Shown here: positions 12,587 through 26,685 of the stretch, piece after piece
How the letters are laid out: the number at the start of each line of letters is the position of its first letter
Numbering within the stretch: the first letter of the stretch is position 1
From: Cardinalis cardinalis
Taxonomy: Eukaryota > Chordata > Aves > Passeriformes > Cardinalidae
DNA: 64,000 nt
Assembly (NCBI GenBank): GCA_014549065.1
Contig: JACDOX010000106.1
Coordinates: 1,942,480-2,006,479 of the forward strand
Direction of reading: 5' to 3'
The notes under the pieces: model-generated
Database searches by the model: none
Told to the model about the DNA's origin: nothing
What the model saw: only the letters and a program-made list of their open reading frames with translations
Translations under genes and position numbers: made by a program

Positions 12587-14879
12587 AGGTAGACACATTC
12601 ACATTAAATTTACTGTACTGTGCTTGATTTCTCTTCACTATAACTATTTTCTGTGCCATCACTGAAGGCATTTCCAATGTATATATTTGTTCTGACACCT
12701 CTAGATATCATCATGTTCTCTCATGCCCTTGAGTGAGATTGACTCACTTCCATTTCTTCTGTTGCTGTGAAAAAATAAACAGTAGCTACAAAGCTGTCAA
12801 AGAATTGGATTTCTTCTTCTGTCTGCTTTTAATCCCTTTATCTATAGACCTGAAATAGCTTGTTCTATCATCCAAGTCATTCATATTTTACGACTCTTGC
12901 TCAATTTTTTGCAGAAATTTATACCTGGCCCTTGTGTTACTTTCACCTTTATTAAGCCAGAAAAAAGAGCAAAATAAACCAAACTGACTACATTTAATGC
13001 AGCAGCTATGACAAATTGCTCAGAAGTAAGAGTTTCAAAGAAGCAGGCCTTCTGGGGGTGCTCCCGTCATCGAGCACACACAGGTAATACTCCTTTCTGT
13101 GTCTCATAAAGCAAAAAGAACTTCTAAAATTGAACTTCATCCACTCCAATCAAAATGCCACTCAACTGCTGATTGAAATATCCTTCATTCAAATCAGAGT
13201 GAGTGCCTTTAATGGCTACCCAAAAGGCTGTCAAATTAAATAAGAAACAAAATGCAAATAAATTAGCATTCCTAGCTACTGATATGCTATAAATATTTAT
13301 GAGGAAAAAAAGATGCTGTAATTTCAAATGATACCACAGGCCTATTTTGTACAAACAGTTAAAACAGTTATACATGCAATACTGTACTTTGCAATTTTTT
13401 TCCATTTCACATCACCATAATCACCTAATAAATATTTAAATGGACCCATTTGCTGTAACTATAAAAGAACCGTGTAAACTTGTTGTCATCTAGACACATA
13501 AGCCGCAGTGGAGTCAATGAATTTCAACAGTCACTTAATATTGCAAGCCACAAGCTACCTTAAACCTGCCAGCAACTGTCTGCCAGGAAGCTACTGCAGC
13601 ACCATGGCTACCTCCTCCAACCCAGGACACGAGATTCATTATGAATGCTAGCATTGCTACTCTAATTAGGCCTGGGAGAGGTTTAACAACCATGCTACAG
13701 TCTTGCTGCTGACAAATATAAAAATAAAGCCTTGTTCAAATTAGCAATGTGAAGTGAGAAGGCCTAGAAGCAGCAACTGTCTGACCAGTAGTGAAACAGT
13801 TCTAATCTATAGTGAGGTTATTTTGCTTCATAAACTGCTAGTATGTTACCTGCAGGAGGTCTCCCTGTAAAATGAATTATAGTAAGCTATATGTGATAAT
13901 TAACCGTGCATTAGCAAATATCTTGAAACAGGGGGGCTCTGTTTTCTCTGTATTTTGACTAATAAAAGCATGAATTTGTTCAACAAATGATCATTTAGGC
14001 TGTGGAATGCTAAGCATATTGGAAGAACACAGTAAGCAATAGAATATTGTAGGTGGACTAACAGTTTCCTTACAAAAACAGGCTGTTTAATAGGCTGGCT
14101 CCATACTACGTTATTCACAGTACTAAAAACCACAGTGTTGGGAAGACAAATACAATATACATTTAAAATAATATAAACCTTGTACTCATATTTACTTTAA
14201 AAATGCCATGGATGTGACAATAAAAAAAAATCCATAAGCAAACGTTTATCTCAGAAAGAGAAAATCCCAAATGACTCTTTCCAGAATGTAAACAGATAGT
14301 GAGGCAATTGGTACGGTCATCTTCTCTAGAGGGGAGAAAAATGTGGCTGAGTTTAAAATAGTCTACACCATATGAATGTGAAGCAAGGCAAAAAAAAAAA
14401 AAAAAATTATGTATACTGCTTAACACAATAAAAATAAAGTGGTGCTATAATTTTTTTAAGCTTCAAATACATCTTATGAAAACATATTTAGCCACAATGC
14501 TTTATGGAGCTGTGNCTGTACCAGCTCCCTCTTGGCTGTGAATCAGAGGTCAGAGCCACTGCAGCAGACACAGATTGACAGTCTGTGCCTCTTTATTCAT
14601 ACTGTATGGACTGAAGCCCAAGATTCCAAACATCACAAACTGAATTTCATTTAACTACAGGTAATCTATCAGCTTTAGCCAGGCTCCACGTGGTAATGAC
14701 TCATGATAGGATTTGGCTGTATCATGGCTGGATACCCAGCCCCAGTGTCATGGAGATGAACTGCAGATAAAAAAGAGAACTTATGGGACAGTTCATAAAG
14801 GTCGGCATTCAGAAGTCTCTCAAAATGTTGAGTATCTTTAAAACATCAGAAGTGTTCTCTAAATGTAACACAAAGCCAA

Positions 14880-15245
14880 GCTCAGGTGAACCTGTGTGCT
14901 GGATGGGTCCATTTCCTTCCCCCACGCAGCTCTCACCTGCCCCATAACAAACCACGCTCCCCAGGGCCAGGTCTGTCCCTGCAGCACGCCAGGCTCTTCA
15001 GCAGAGGCCTGGAAGAACTCCCTGATTTCTGAGGCAGGGAGCTCTCAGTGAGGTACCAGAGCTCCGAACATGCAGCAGACATTCAGTCTGAGAGCATGGT
15101 AGGATACTCACCCTGCCTTTGGACAGCCTCGGGGCTGGCACTGCAGCATCCTGTGCCACACAGTCACCAGCAAGAATGCTCCTCACCAGCTTCCTGCAGC
15201 CCTCCTTCTCAACATCCATTTGGTTCAACCAAAGGATATTGGCTT
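14880..15245. other. GC-rich patch, possible regulatory element or exon
   Basis: A roughly 360-bp stretch of clearly higher GC than its surroundings, open in frames on both strands (minus 14998-15228, plus 15048-15272). A minus-strand GTGAGT donor follows base 15112, but no good acceptor is found. It could be an enhancer, an exon of an unannotated transcript or a relic of a repeat. Confidence 0.3.
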
Positions 15246-18200
15246 GGCGTTGGCTTTCTAATGTCTGTTTAAACTATTTTGGGGGGCTAGTTGATCCAGA
15301 TATATAATATATATGAAATATTTTCTATTTGTAAAATTAAATTATTTTTGCAATCAAATTACAAAAGATGGGTCAAGAACACATTGCTGAGACAGCATGA
15401 AGAAAGAAAATAGGCATTCTTCTTACAGAAAATACTCTATGAAGTAAAAAAGTTACTACAAATTTATAGCAAGCACATGGCTACAAGTTATTTCTTCTAC
15501 TTCACTATAGAAAGATAAGAAATTATAAAAAAAAAAATTCATTCCTTCAAGCTAGCATAGAGATTTCGTCTCAAGTTTGTTAGCACCAATCATCTGGTAA
15601 AGAAGGATGAATCTGAGATTCTGTTTTCCCCTCAATCTACAGCATAAGCATGTTTGCCTTACTTTCATAAGGAATTTAAGTATATTACTATTTAATATAT
15701 CTCCCTCTCAACAACATGGTTTTTCATTCTAATTGAGGGCATTAGATAATTTTAACCATCACAATTTGAAAGTGATCACATGTATCCATACTGTTGCAGT
15801 TAATGAAGTTTGAAAATCCAGTGTCACTTCTAAAACTTGCTTTTCAAAAAAAAAGCCAAACCTTTCAATGTTTTTTACCATTGCACTAACCTTCAGCTCT
15901 CTAAGGTAAATGAGAACTTAGAAAGTAGTGTGCTGTATTTTCTCAGTTGAATTATATTTATAGACTTCCAGGCAGAGGGTAAGATTGCCCCCTTTTGGAA
16001 TTTTTCAGAGTAACAGTCCAAATAAAGAATTGGGTGCAAAGCATTCCTAATCCCTACTCAAGATATGCATCTCATCAGGGATTATTTCTGCTTCATGCTG
16101 TTGTGTTCTCATGTTACTGTGTATGTGGCTTCACATTTCTTATTAAAGCAACAGGCATGAAAGAATTCAACTGCTCTTGCCAGCAACCACAAAGGCACAA
16201 AATCTGAAGTCAGATAAAGGTAAACATATGGAACATTCCAAGGAATGCAGTAGTGAAGATGGAGCATATAGCTGAATTCTCCCCTTCTCCTGCTCTGTTG
16301 AACAAACTTTAGAGGCAGTAATTTGTAACTACAGTGTCCCATAAAGCAGCATTCTCTGATAAAATTCACAGAAACGGAAACATTCTAAATAAGAAATGGA
16401 ATTACTTAAGTGCTGAAAACAATCAGGACAGTTCTTCTGATCCCAGATTTAATTTAATAGCAAACTCACCCTTGGTGTACTGTACTGATCTAGTGGTTGG
16501 GCTTTTTTTTTTTTAATTGTCAGCTTTAACACCTAAATCATGGTCATTAATCAAGTATATTAATCCTTTAAAGAGATATTCATGACCATGGGCAGAACAT
16601 GCCCAATAATCAGGAGTCTGAATGGGTATCTGTATTTAAATTAAAACCTTATTTTTATTATTATGGTGCCATAATGCCAAATATATAAATGATTTCTTAC
16701 TGAAAACAATGCAGGTTAGTCCTTTAAAATAGTTCATATTTAGTATTATTTGCAAATGAACATCATTAGTCTGTTACTTGACCTGCATCTTCTTCTAGTT
16801 TTAGAAAGCTAATCTTTATATAAGGCACAATTAATTGCATTAATCTNTACATTTTTGTTTCAAAATTTATTTCCCACGGATGATACCTTTAAAGCTCTTT
16901 CAATTACCAAATTCCATTCATTCTAGTAAAAAGTTTAATCTAAATAAATGTATTAGTATGGCTTCAACTAGAAGTGGTTCAACAGCCAGCTCTCCAAACA
17001 TGGAGAGATCTCCAAATGGAGGCAGACTGACAGACTGACATAAACCAGCAATAAGATAGAAATCAGAGAGTATTAGTGGGAGCTACACTGATGTATCTCA
17101 TCATAGCTGGAACAAGACATCCGCTCAAGCAAAGTAAGAAGGGCAGGTTGTCAGTGCACCACATCAGACACAGAGGAAAATAGAATATTTAGGGTGTGCA
17201 ATTCTCTGAAAAACTCATCACCCAGATTGTGTGGGCAGTATTAAATAACTCCATCCCATTCATCTGTTCCAGCCACAGACTCTGTGGAATACAACATTTA
17301 GTTTTCCATCCTATTACAATCAAATTGTGTCACTAAAGGCTATTGTCTTCCAATAATTCAAGTATAGTTCAGTGAACTAAACCAAGATTACACTAGTTCA
17401 TGGGAAACAGCATACATGGGTGTCACTACTGATTTTAAACCCTACAGGACAATACTATAGAACAGTGCTCATGTGGATGCTATAAAAATGTCACTGTGCC
17501 TATAAACTTCAATGCAAGTGCCTCAGGAACAAATCATGTCACTTATATTTCAGTTTTTAAAATTTTAAAAAGCCTCATTTTTTCCTGTGGTTAATATTTT
17601 AATATTCTTAATCTCTGAGATACCAAACTTTTAAGAGTGATGAAAGCAATCCTTATCCCTTACATATCTTTTATCTTTGCTTCATGGTGAGCAAATTATT
17701 ACAATAAAGAAGATTAGGCATTGCGAACTTTTATGTCTCCATAAAAAAGCTGAAGTCCCAGGTTTACTGACTGGAACTCAGATTAAAAACCACCATTACA
17801 NATAAAGCACCAAGTGTAACAAGATGAACTGCAACGTAACTTTCCAGACTGTTTGCCGAAGCTGTTTAATGCCCTGTGTATTTCTGTTGAGGGAAAGTGA
17901 AGCTTAAGTTGAATTATGTCCTTGCTGCTTTCAAAGTACTTTAAACAGTTACTCAAACTGTAGCCAGTGTGTCATGCATTCCAATACAGAATATAAAGAT
18001 CTATGTATTTAGTGTCACTGTAAGACTTTTACTTTGAGTTTTCCTTTCGGTGCTATGAAGTTAATCATAGGGAAGGAATGCACATTCTGATCATGTTAAT
18101 TAGCTCAGTGAATATAACTTCTAAAGAGATCACTTAATGAGTCCTCAAGGATGCTGAAAACCATTTTATTAAGAGAAATGCTTGGTTTCCTTTANTGACA

Positions 18201-20552
18201 CATTCATTAGACCAAAAGGCTGTCGTTAAGTAGTCTGTAGCTGTCTTGATATCTATATATGGACAATGAAACCACTGCAGAAGACACACTGTAGATTTTA
18301 TAACCACATTTTATAGCCACTGAAAAATACAAGGATAAGGATAGAAGCAGAATAGTCACTTATGCTTTCATTTCTGAAGGCATAATTTTTTACATATAAA
18401 GGACATGAATCAGTGCTCTGGATTGCTGAGCTTAATTCTGTGCTTTTATTTTACTTCCTTGCCCTTAATGAAGGACACAAAGAAGCAATGACAACTGATA
18501 CAGAGTTTTCCTCATGGATGCAAAGTGATTTAAAAAAATTTTCAAATGCAATGAACTTTTTAACTGCTCCCTTAGGCTAAGAAAAAAATGCCTCTGGGTT
18601 TTACCATGGCTCAGAGACTTGTAAGATATGTTCTTATCTTTGCCATGTTTTGATTTAGATTCATCTTGTTGCACCACCAAGTCCCTTTTTATGGAGTGGG
18701 GACTCAATATAGCCAAGGTCTTAATTCAGTTATTTTACTTGGGTGGGAGGTTGGCCATGAGGTTTTATCTGTTCATTCTTCCACAGAACATGAGACACAA
18801 GTTCCACCTGATAAATAAACTGTGCTCTTCACCCCTTTTCTGTGCTCTAAGGACAGGTGGAAGGCATGGCACCTGAAACACATCCAGCTTCACTGCACAG
18901 CAGTTGTCACAAGAACAGTGCTACTTGTAGGACAGGTAGGAATTCTGTTTGTTTACTCATTTAGAAGGAAAAAACCACTGCATCTTTAGGAATCCATTCT
19001 GGAACCTGGCTGAAGCATGTGCGTGGGCTGATATAATGCCACAGAATATGAGCATGTATAACAGAGAATGATTTGAAAACAAACTCTTTGTGAGTGTAGG
19101 AGAGAATGCTTATTATGTGCTTCCATAATGACATCGTTCATCCAAAATGAGAATATGTTGAGTAAATCCCAAAACAATTCATGACTTCTCTAGAGCAATT
19201 CCCACACTTCCCAATTGTTCTTCAGGCAGCTTAAAGGCCATGTAGCTCAGAATCTGCTGTAGGCTGCAGAATGTTTTCATCTGACCTTCTGATGAGTTTT
19301 CACTGTTTTTTCAAAGCTGAAAAGAGAGGATCCAGTACTGGACTCATGAATACATCCAAATGCTGAAGACTTGCTATAAGAGATATCATAAAAGTATCGA
19401 AAGCTGTGTTTTAAATACAAAACTTTCTTGTGTCTATTAAACATCAACACAGCTACCTTGCCTGTATTTTTTCCAGTATTTCCTGCATTCTTCCAATACC
19501 ACTTAAAGAGGTCTAACAATATTTGCAAAAAATCATATAATCAGCTGGGCCATTTAAGCAGTACATTTGGGTTGCAAAGCAGAAATTCTGCATAAGTGGG
19601 TGGGGAACATAGTAGAACAACATTTTTGCTTAGTTTTTTCGATAAACTGTTGGGAAGTTTCACACTGATTCACCAATGGCTTCCAGCTGATAAAATGTTT
19701 TTTGCCTAAAAATAGACTAAGCTAAAATGTAGCTCTAACTATTTGAAAAAGAACAAATTTACAATCAATGTTTTCTGGTTGCCCTTTTCCTCTTCTCACC
19801 TTTGTCCTGCCACAGATCAAACAANTCTGGCTAGTACTGAGCCCCACAAGCACTAGCAGCTAAAACAGAAGCATAAGAATATTTCTCCAAGTTTACTGAA
19901 AGTCTGTAATTTATGCCAGAATCACACACGAGCACATTTAGAAATAGCATTATCCTGGCAATTTGAATGACCTCACACACCTGAATCCTGTTTTCAAAAA
20001 TAATGCCTTGGAGATTTAATACTTCTCATAATAAATGGATCTTTTCAAAGAGATTGAAACCTGGGCCCTCTTATTTCTTAGAGAGACATCATAATCCAGA
20101 TGCATAGATTTTAACATTAAATTGGATAAATTAATTAGCTGTGTGATTTCAAAATACCTGATCTCCCAATTAAAATATTCCACAAAGGTTTTTTGCTGCA
20201 CATATCTAATCCAATCTAATCTTAGCTTTCATGGAGGATTTGGATTTTTCCCTGCATTATATGATAGCTTCAGATTACAATAAACCTTAAAAAAAAGAAC
20301 AAACCCCAAAACTATGAGGGGAAAATTGAATGAAGAATTGTTTCCTAGTTTTGATAGTTTCAGTTCTGTAACAAAGTTTTAAAGTCCTTGAAGTGTTTCT
20401 ACAAGATACATTCAGCTGCATGGAACATTGGAATTGGAGGTAAACACATCCCCAAACTGGGCACTTTTAGAAGAACTTCCCCTCCTTAACAGAGATACTG
20501 AAAGGGCATTGGCAAACATTGGAAAGAGCAAAATGACAGAGGAAGAATGGGT

Positions 20553-20592
20553 ATAAATTTTGGATAGCTTGGTTTAAATTTTGGAGCTTGGT
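20553..20592. repeat. Short tandem duplication (about 20 bp)
   Basis: TAAATTTTGGATAGCTTGGT is followed directly by TAAATTTTGGAGCTTGGTT; the copies differ by a two-base deletion. Confidence 0.65.
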
Positions 20593-21069
20593 TAATCTAT
20601 TCAGTTGTGAGTTTAACCCTATCTGACCATCATTACTGATATTTTCTGGTTTTGATAAATGCAGAGTCCACAAGAACACTATTGCAATGACAATTAATAG
20701 TAGAACTTGCAATCAAAACATTAGCAATTCCCACTCCCTTCACCTTAGAGAGTAATTAGTTTTCTACATCAAGTATTATTGAGTTTATGACTAACACAAA
20801 ATTAACACAGTTGTTGTAAAAAGCTTTTTATATGTATTCCACAGTTTCACTGAATGCATTGATTTGTTCTATAGGTACACACTAAAAAACAGTTTAGAGT
20901 TCAACATGAATTTTGCATGGACTAAACTCTGCAAAGTATCCTAAATATAGCTAACAGGTAAAGTTTAATATTATTTTATATAGGAACTTTTTCAGTCATA
21001 AATCTGTGGTGAAAGTTGTCACTAAAGCAAAAATCTGTCTTATTTTAGGGGGTGACCAGGTTTCTATTA

Positions 21070-21100
21070 AAATCTAAAAAGAGCTGTAGTTTTTAGATTT
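21070..21100. other. Perfect inverted repeat, 11-bp arms, 9-base loop
   Basis: AAATCTAAAAA (21070-21080) pairs with TTTTTAGATTT (21090-21100). The arms are AT-rich, so chance is likely. Confidence 0.5.
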
Positions 21101-21970
21101 CACAGCAAAAACACCAAAACTGATTTGATTTTAGGGGAAAGGATTTCTAGTCAGTCCTAATAATAGGGAAAATTCTCTGTCATTATTCAGTTTGGCTGAA
21201 CAAGAAGTCCTCCATTTATTCTATAAATGCAGAATTATAAGTTGTAAGAACCTGTATTTACAACATCTAATAGCATCATCCACTAAGTCTACACTAGGAA
21301 AGCTGCAGGTTCACTAAAGGCAAGAGGTGCAAGAGAGGGCCTGTTGAGATTAGCAGTAAAGACTCAGTGTAATTGGACATGCCATCACATTGAAAACAAA
21401 GGAAACGGGTGTTGATTCCTTTGTGAATTACTGGCCACCCTTCTGTCATTGCTTATACTGAGCTCAGGACAGAGTTTTAGGTAAGTTCTGTGGAAACTGT
21501 TTACTTACATGAATCACTATTTATCTAGAGCCTCTGACAAGAGACAGTCAAATCAAAGTCTTTCAGAGAAGGCAGATACATGCAAACTTGTATCCCTCTT
21601 TTTCACTTCCAAAAGGCATCTTAATCAGTTTATAAAACATAAAAAAATCTAGCCTGTTGCAGTGCCACATAAATGTTCTAAAAACCTGAAGTGCTGTTGC
21701 TATAGAAGGCACCTGAGCTTTGAATCTGTCGCTAATAGACAGTGCGTGGAAAACATAATGAGAAATAATTGCAGGTTAATAACCAGGTTTCAGAAATTAC
21801 AAAGGATCCTCTTTTGTTCCATATGTCATAGCAGTCTGAGTGTACAGTACAGTGCAACCTAATCTTAATTAGCTTTTTTAATCTTCCATTGGTTAAGGTC
21901 GATTGGTTCTATTCAAAACTGCTCCCCTAAAGTTTTTGATAACTCCCAAAATTATTTTTCTTTTGTTATC

Positions 21971-22010
21971 ACAAACACANACACACACACACACACACAC
22001 AAACACACAC
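21971..22010. repeat. (CA)n microsatellite
   Basis: An AC dinucleotide repeat of about 40 bases with an ambiguous base and two AA interruptions, followed by CTCACACCC. It is likely to be polymorphic in length. Confidence 0.9.
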
Positions 22011-23749
22011 TCTCACACCCAACCCCTACATTTCTGCAGAGAATCAAAGGAAATAAGAATTTTTCCTTAAAAATAAACCCCAGTTTGTCTTGGACCGTCA
22101 TAAACTCTATGCATACTCATTCCAGGTTGCCAGTTTTTTGCACTGGGTTTGCTCATGTGTAAATGCAGGTAAATTATTGCTATTAACACCCTCCCATAAA
22201 CTGGCCTTGAAGAAAACAGTAGAAATATAAACAGTTCCATAAATAGAAATTATGGACACCCATTCTTAAATATGATGATTACTGATTTATAAGTATGTCC
22301 TTTAAAAGGTATCGGACACTCATCATAGTATCAGTATATACTCAGTTTAAAACAGTAGCATTTCCTTGGAAGGCATAACAAAAGTGTTTTCTCCCCAAAT
22401 ACTTCAAATTCCATTCTTCATATAAAATATTCTACATATTGCAAAGAAATATTCTGCTCATGTATCACATTAAATGAAAAGCAATTTTCATTCTTCAAAG
22501 ATGAAAAGTAGTGTGTAGAAATGCATGTGGTAATCTGCTCATCAGGTAAGTGAACTAAAAAATTATTTGAGAATACTTACATACAGTGACTCCAGTGTGC
22601 TTTGCCCCTTTTCACTTCTGCTGTTATTCAAGCCTCAACTGAAACAAATTGTGTTTGACAGTTTGTATTTCCTCAGAGCTGCTCTGTCTGTCTGCAATTC
22701 CTGAGATGGACGCTCTTCCAATAATTTATATCCCTATCAGAGTTCTCCTGCTCCCCAAGCAGAGGCAGCACGGTCGTTCTCTCATCTCCCACTTGCTGAG
22801 CTTCTGCAGCAAGGAAACAATAGAGGGGAAACCGACAACTGATAGTGCCCAACTGCTCAAGGAAAAGCAACNTGAGACCAGAAAGTAGCACATTAGATGG
22901 TAAGGGTAGACTGAAATGTGTCATCTGTCCTCCAGTGGCATTCTGAACCCTCAGAAAAACTGTAAAATACTGACACTAAGCTTTGGAGGGCACAACAACA
23001 CTGGAAAAGGATTTTTAAGCAATCATTCTCATGGATATCATATTCAAAAAGTAGATGTTCCTTTAAAATGAAATTATGTCTTCATAAAAGGAAAAATTCT
23101 CAATTCCTCTTTACCAGGACTGCAGCAAAGGCTGAAATACTCCTGACAGATACAATAGTCCCTTCAATAAGTTGAATTATTCTGTTAATATTAGCACCAT
23201 CACATTGACAATTATGTAGCATGAGAATTAGAAGCAGTGTACCTATTTAAATAATAACATTTCTGTTTTGAAGGAACAACAAGAAATAATTCTGATATTC
23301 TGACAAAGGGCCATATTTTTAACACAGTCTCTTAAATTCATTCTAGTGTATGAGATACCTCAATTACAATAACTTCTGTGGTCAAACAAGTGAACAGATC
23401 AATTGTAACATGAATCTTCAAGGCAAGCATCAAAAAGAGGTCTCCTCCTCAATATTTAGTTATATGACTCAATAATCATTCCCACAAGCCTACTTATTTA
23501 TACAGTGGTAAATTTCATTCTACATACAGGAGTTCACAGAAATTTTATCAGATAGTGCTAAGGTTAAGAAAGCATTCAATTTGGATGGAGAGTTTGGATT
23601 AGAATTTAAATCTCCATTGGAACATAATTAATGCACTAACATCTAGTAATAACCACAAAAACTGCTAGAAGAGGCAGTTCTGTTACTACTTTTTTAGAGT
23701 TCAGTAAAACTCATTTTTATAGACAGGACTAAACATTTCTAACACTTAC

Positions 23750-23807
23750 TTTACAGCCTCCTCTGGGATGGTATATACTGCTGCCAACTCGGCATCACTT
23801 CCTGACA
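23750..23807 (-). other. Candidate exon A (unconfirmed, minus strand)
   Basis: Seen: a 58-nt segment with an excellent pyrimidine tract upstream (TTTCTTTCTTTTTTCTC then TAAAG) and a consensus GTAAGT donor. The open frame reads SGSDAELAAVYTIPEEAV with split codons at both ends. Joined to the candidate exon at 26579-26685, the split codon at the junction becomes ATG. Its local base composition is richer in GC than the flanks. Inference: a coding exon, perhaps an upstream exon of ANKFN1, the expected next gene on this strand. I could not confirm the family. Confidence 0.33.
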
Positions 23808-26578
23808 CTTTAGAGAAAAAAGAAAGAAATATTAAGCACAGTGGCAGAAGAAAAGTTTAAGTGCCTAGATTAATTTTTCTGCATTGGAATCTGACTGAGA
23901 TAACACAGATTTTATAAGAGGGTATTACCTTTTTGAANTGAAATCAATGAGTTGGGATTTCTGCCCCCCACTCTCATTGTAGAATACACAGAATCAGAAT
24001 CTTGACATTTGGATCATTTGTATTATTGGGAGGAAATAATAACTCAAAGACGGGAAACACATAAGGATAGAAATTCAACAATGTCAGTAAATTCTCAAGA
24101 AAATATTCCTATCTAATAGTCCCCAAACACAGTGCTCAAGTGCCAGAAGTCCTTTAGGACATAAAGTGAAGATATTAAGCAGCTAGAATCACTTAATACC
24201 ATGACCTCATTCACATGGCAGTGTTGGAGAGCAAGGAGACAGAATAATTACAGTCTCAAGGCTTTAAGTGTGACCTTCTATGGACAAGTCTTGCCAGTGA
24301 CGGGCTGTTTTCATCCCCTGGGTACATAACAGGCTACAGAAGAAGGGAGGAGAAAGGAACCTGGTAGAAATTTCATTGTATCCCTTGTGTGAAAGAAAGA
24401 TTTTCTAGTGCAATCCAAAGAGAACCTATTTTGCTGTAAATCTTTATTTCTTTCACTTCATGCAAAGAACTGATAGAAGACAAACCATTTCATAGCATAG
24501 GTAAAGAAAAGCCTCCCACAGCTGAGCTATTTACAACTCTTAATAGAGCAGATCTTGGCATGCTGGAGATGCAGCATGTATAGCTGGAAGAAGCAATGAA
24601 ACATGCTGTGTCTTCTATTTCAGGGGAAGGCAAAAAGCAAAAAGGACACTGAAGTAGTTGCCACTCGGAGATTTTTTTAGAATGCAACAAAGTGTTCAGG
24701 CACACTCCAAATTGTGTTTAAGGCCCAGGGCAAAGGTCTTGGTCAGTGGACCTGACAGGAATTACAGTAGAACATGCAGTAAGTGAAGCCTTGAGAGCCC
24801 CAGCTGAAGCCTTTTCCAAATTTTTTGTCAAAGCACTCCCAAACTTTTCCCATCACCATGGGGAAGCCATACTGCTGTCATCCTATGAGGGGAGGGTGAA
24901 ATAATATTTTCACACTTAGAATGGAAGTATTTGTTAAGAAGTCCGCAAGGTTCTTGAGACCTTCAGCCAAAGTTGAAAACATATATTCACATTCATTTTA
25001 GCAATAGCTCACAGATAAAACTTTTAAAAATGTCAGGTCTAACTTTCAGGAGTGATTCAGTCAGATTAGGCTTACAAATTACTTAGATGCATCTGAAATT
25101 TGTGCTTGAGACAAAGCCAATTAAAGAAAAGAATATATAACCAAGCTTTTCTTAAACAAGCACTAAGTAATGTAACTAGGCTAGAAAATAACAGAGGTGT
25201 GAATATTGTTTGTTGAAAAATTTGAAGAGATAGCTATGGTAGGATTTCCTATGACTTTATGCAATTGTCAGAAGCAAAGGAATGAGGCTATTTTAAAAGT
25301 AGCTGCTGCTTATAATGCTCTCCTTTTGATCTCCACTTCTAAATCCCAGCCCATAGTGCAGCAGAGACCCTCTGCTGACACAAGAAAATTCTTGAGTCAG
25401 TATTTTCCTTCCCAATCTTTCAGCTGACCTAAGCAGCTCCTAACACTTGCCAGGCTAAGATGACTCAACACTACAGTTAGATAACATTTTTTTTCATTTC
25501 TTCCTAAAGTTCAAATAATACGCATACAGCCTTTCACTCCCTTCAAGATCAAACCTCAGCAGACAGTTTTTAGCTCCCTGCTTCTCTGAAACACCAACTA
25601 TTCAGCTTTACCAAGGCTCAGACAAGAATGAGTCAGACGTTGACATCCAAAGAAAGCAATGTCCTGCTGCGTCTATCACTATGCAGGAAAACTCGGACAG
25701 AAATTCCAGGCTCTCATGCCTTTGACATCCAACTGTATTCCTAAACAAAGCTGAGTTTTCCTTTTCCTTGCACCTCCTGGAAGTCTACCAGTTGCAGCAA
25801 GCAATCCGGAAGTGCTTTGCTGGGTACCAGACCACGCTCATTTACTCCTTTCATTAACCCTGGAAGCACAGTTTCTCAGGGCTCATTCAAATCCTCATAT
25901 TCTCCAAATGCAGTTATCAGAATTAGGGAGACACTAAAACTCCTGAGATAAGAACAAAATGGACATTCTCAATTTTCTGAGTTGTTGTACATGTCCAAAT
26001 GAAGGAAAACAAGTTCTGCCAGAGTTCTGGCAGATGTCCAATATTCTGGACCAAATCAACACCCACAGAGAATCTTCCACAGATTCAAAGCGGAATTACT
26101 GAAATGTGTATGAAGCAAATTTATATTATCAATTTCAGCAGTCCCACTTAAGCCTAGTTTGTGCCAAGGTGAATGTCATCCACTGAATAGGTGCAACATA
26201 ACTTTATTCAGGAGTGTATTACCAACATTATGAAATCCTAAATCAATCCAACTGGAGTATTTTCCCTGTCAATAAGAGCAATAATGGTTTTTGGTTATAA
26301 TAGCTAATCTTTCCAATTCAGGAGCAGCATAATTCTACTTCAGAGTTGGGTAAATCAAGTCACAGGAAAAGTACTGGCTACATAAAAGTACCCAGTAGCT
26401 CAGTGGCTTAAGGTTGGATTAGCACCTGAATATCTGAATTTACCACCCAGATCCTCACTAATCAGCCTCTCAAGAGCTGCCAGCCTCCCACTGTCCCACA
26501 GCAGTTACAACTTCATCTCCAATGGAGAAGCTCAATCCCAGCAGCCAATAGCTGTGTGCACCTTCCACAGGCACTTAC

Positions 26579-26685
26579 TGACTGCACAGACATCTGAGCA
26601 GGGCTGGCTGTTTCTGGCTGGTATTCCCAGCTCCAGCTGAGCAGACTCTGGAGAGTTCACCTGACAGCACTGGCTCAGAACAAGG
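26579..26685 (-). other. Candidate exon B (unconfirmed, minus strand)
   Basis: Seen: a very strong acceptor lies just above 26685, with a long pyrimidine tract including TCTCTCTCTCCATTTCTTCC and ending TGTGTCAG. A perfect GTAAGT donor directly follows base 26579. Two reading frames are open through the 107 nt. The one compatible with the next candidate exon (23750-23807) encodes 35 codons starting LVLSQCCQVNSPESAQLELG. Inference: an internal exon, or a 5'-UTR exon of an unidentified minus-strand transcript. I recognise no protein family. Chance is possible. Confidence 0.3.

Larger units (their letters stand above)
1..14880. other. Gene-poor AT-rich interval, left part
   Basis: Unique AT-rich sequence with a TA microsatellite (1885-1903), an A/C low-complexity run (2923-3009), a 24-bp tandem duplication (4941-4988), a GC-richer patch at about 5400-5660 and the weak exon-like candidates at 6729-6848 and 7443-7621. 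Short open frames are scattered on both strands at the density expected by chance. I recognise no gene. Confidence 0.6.
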
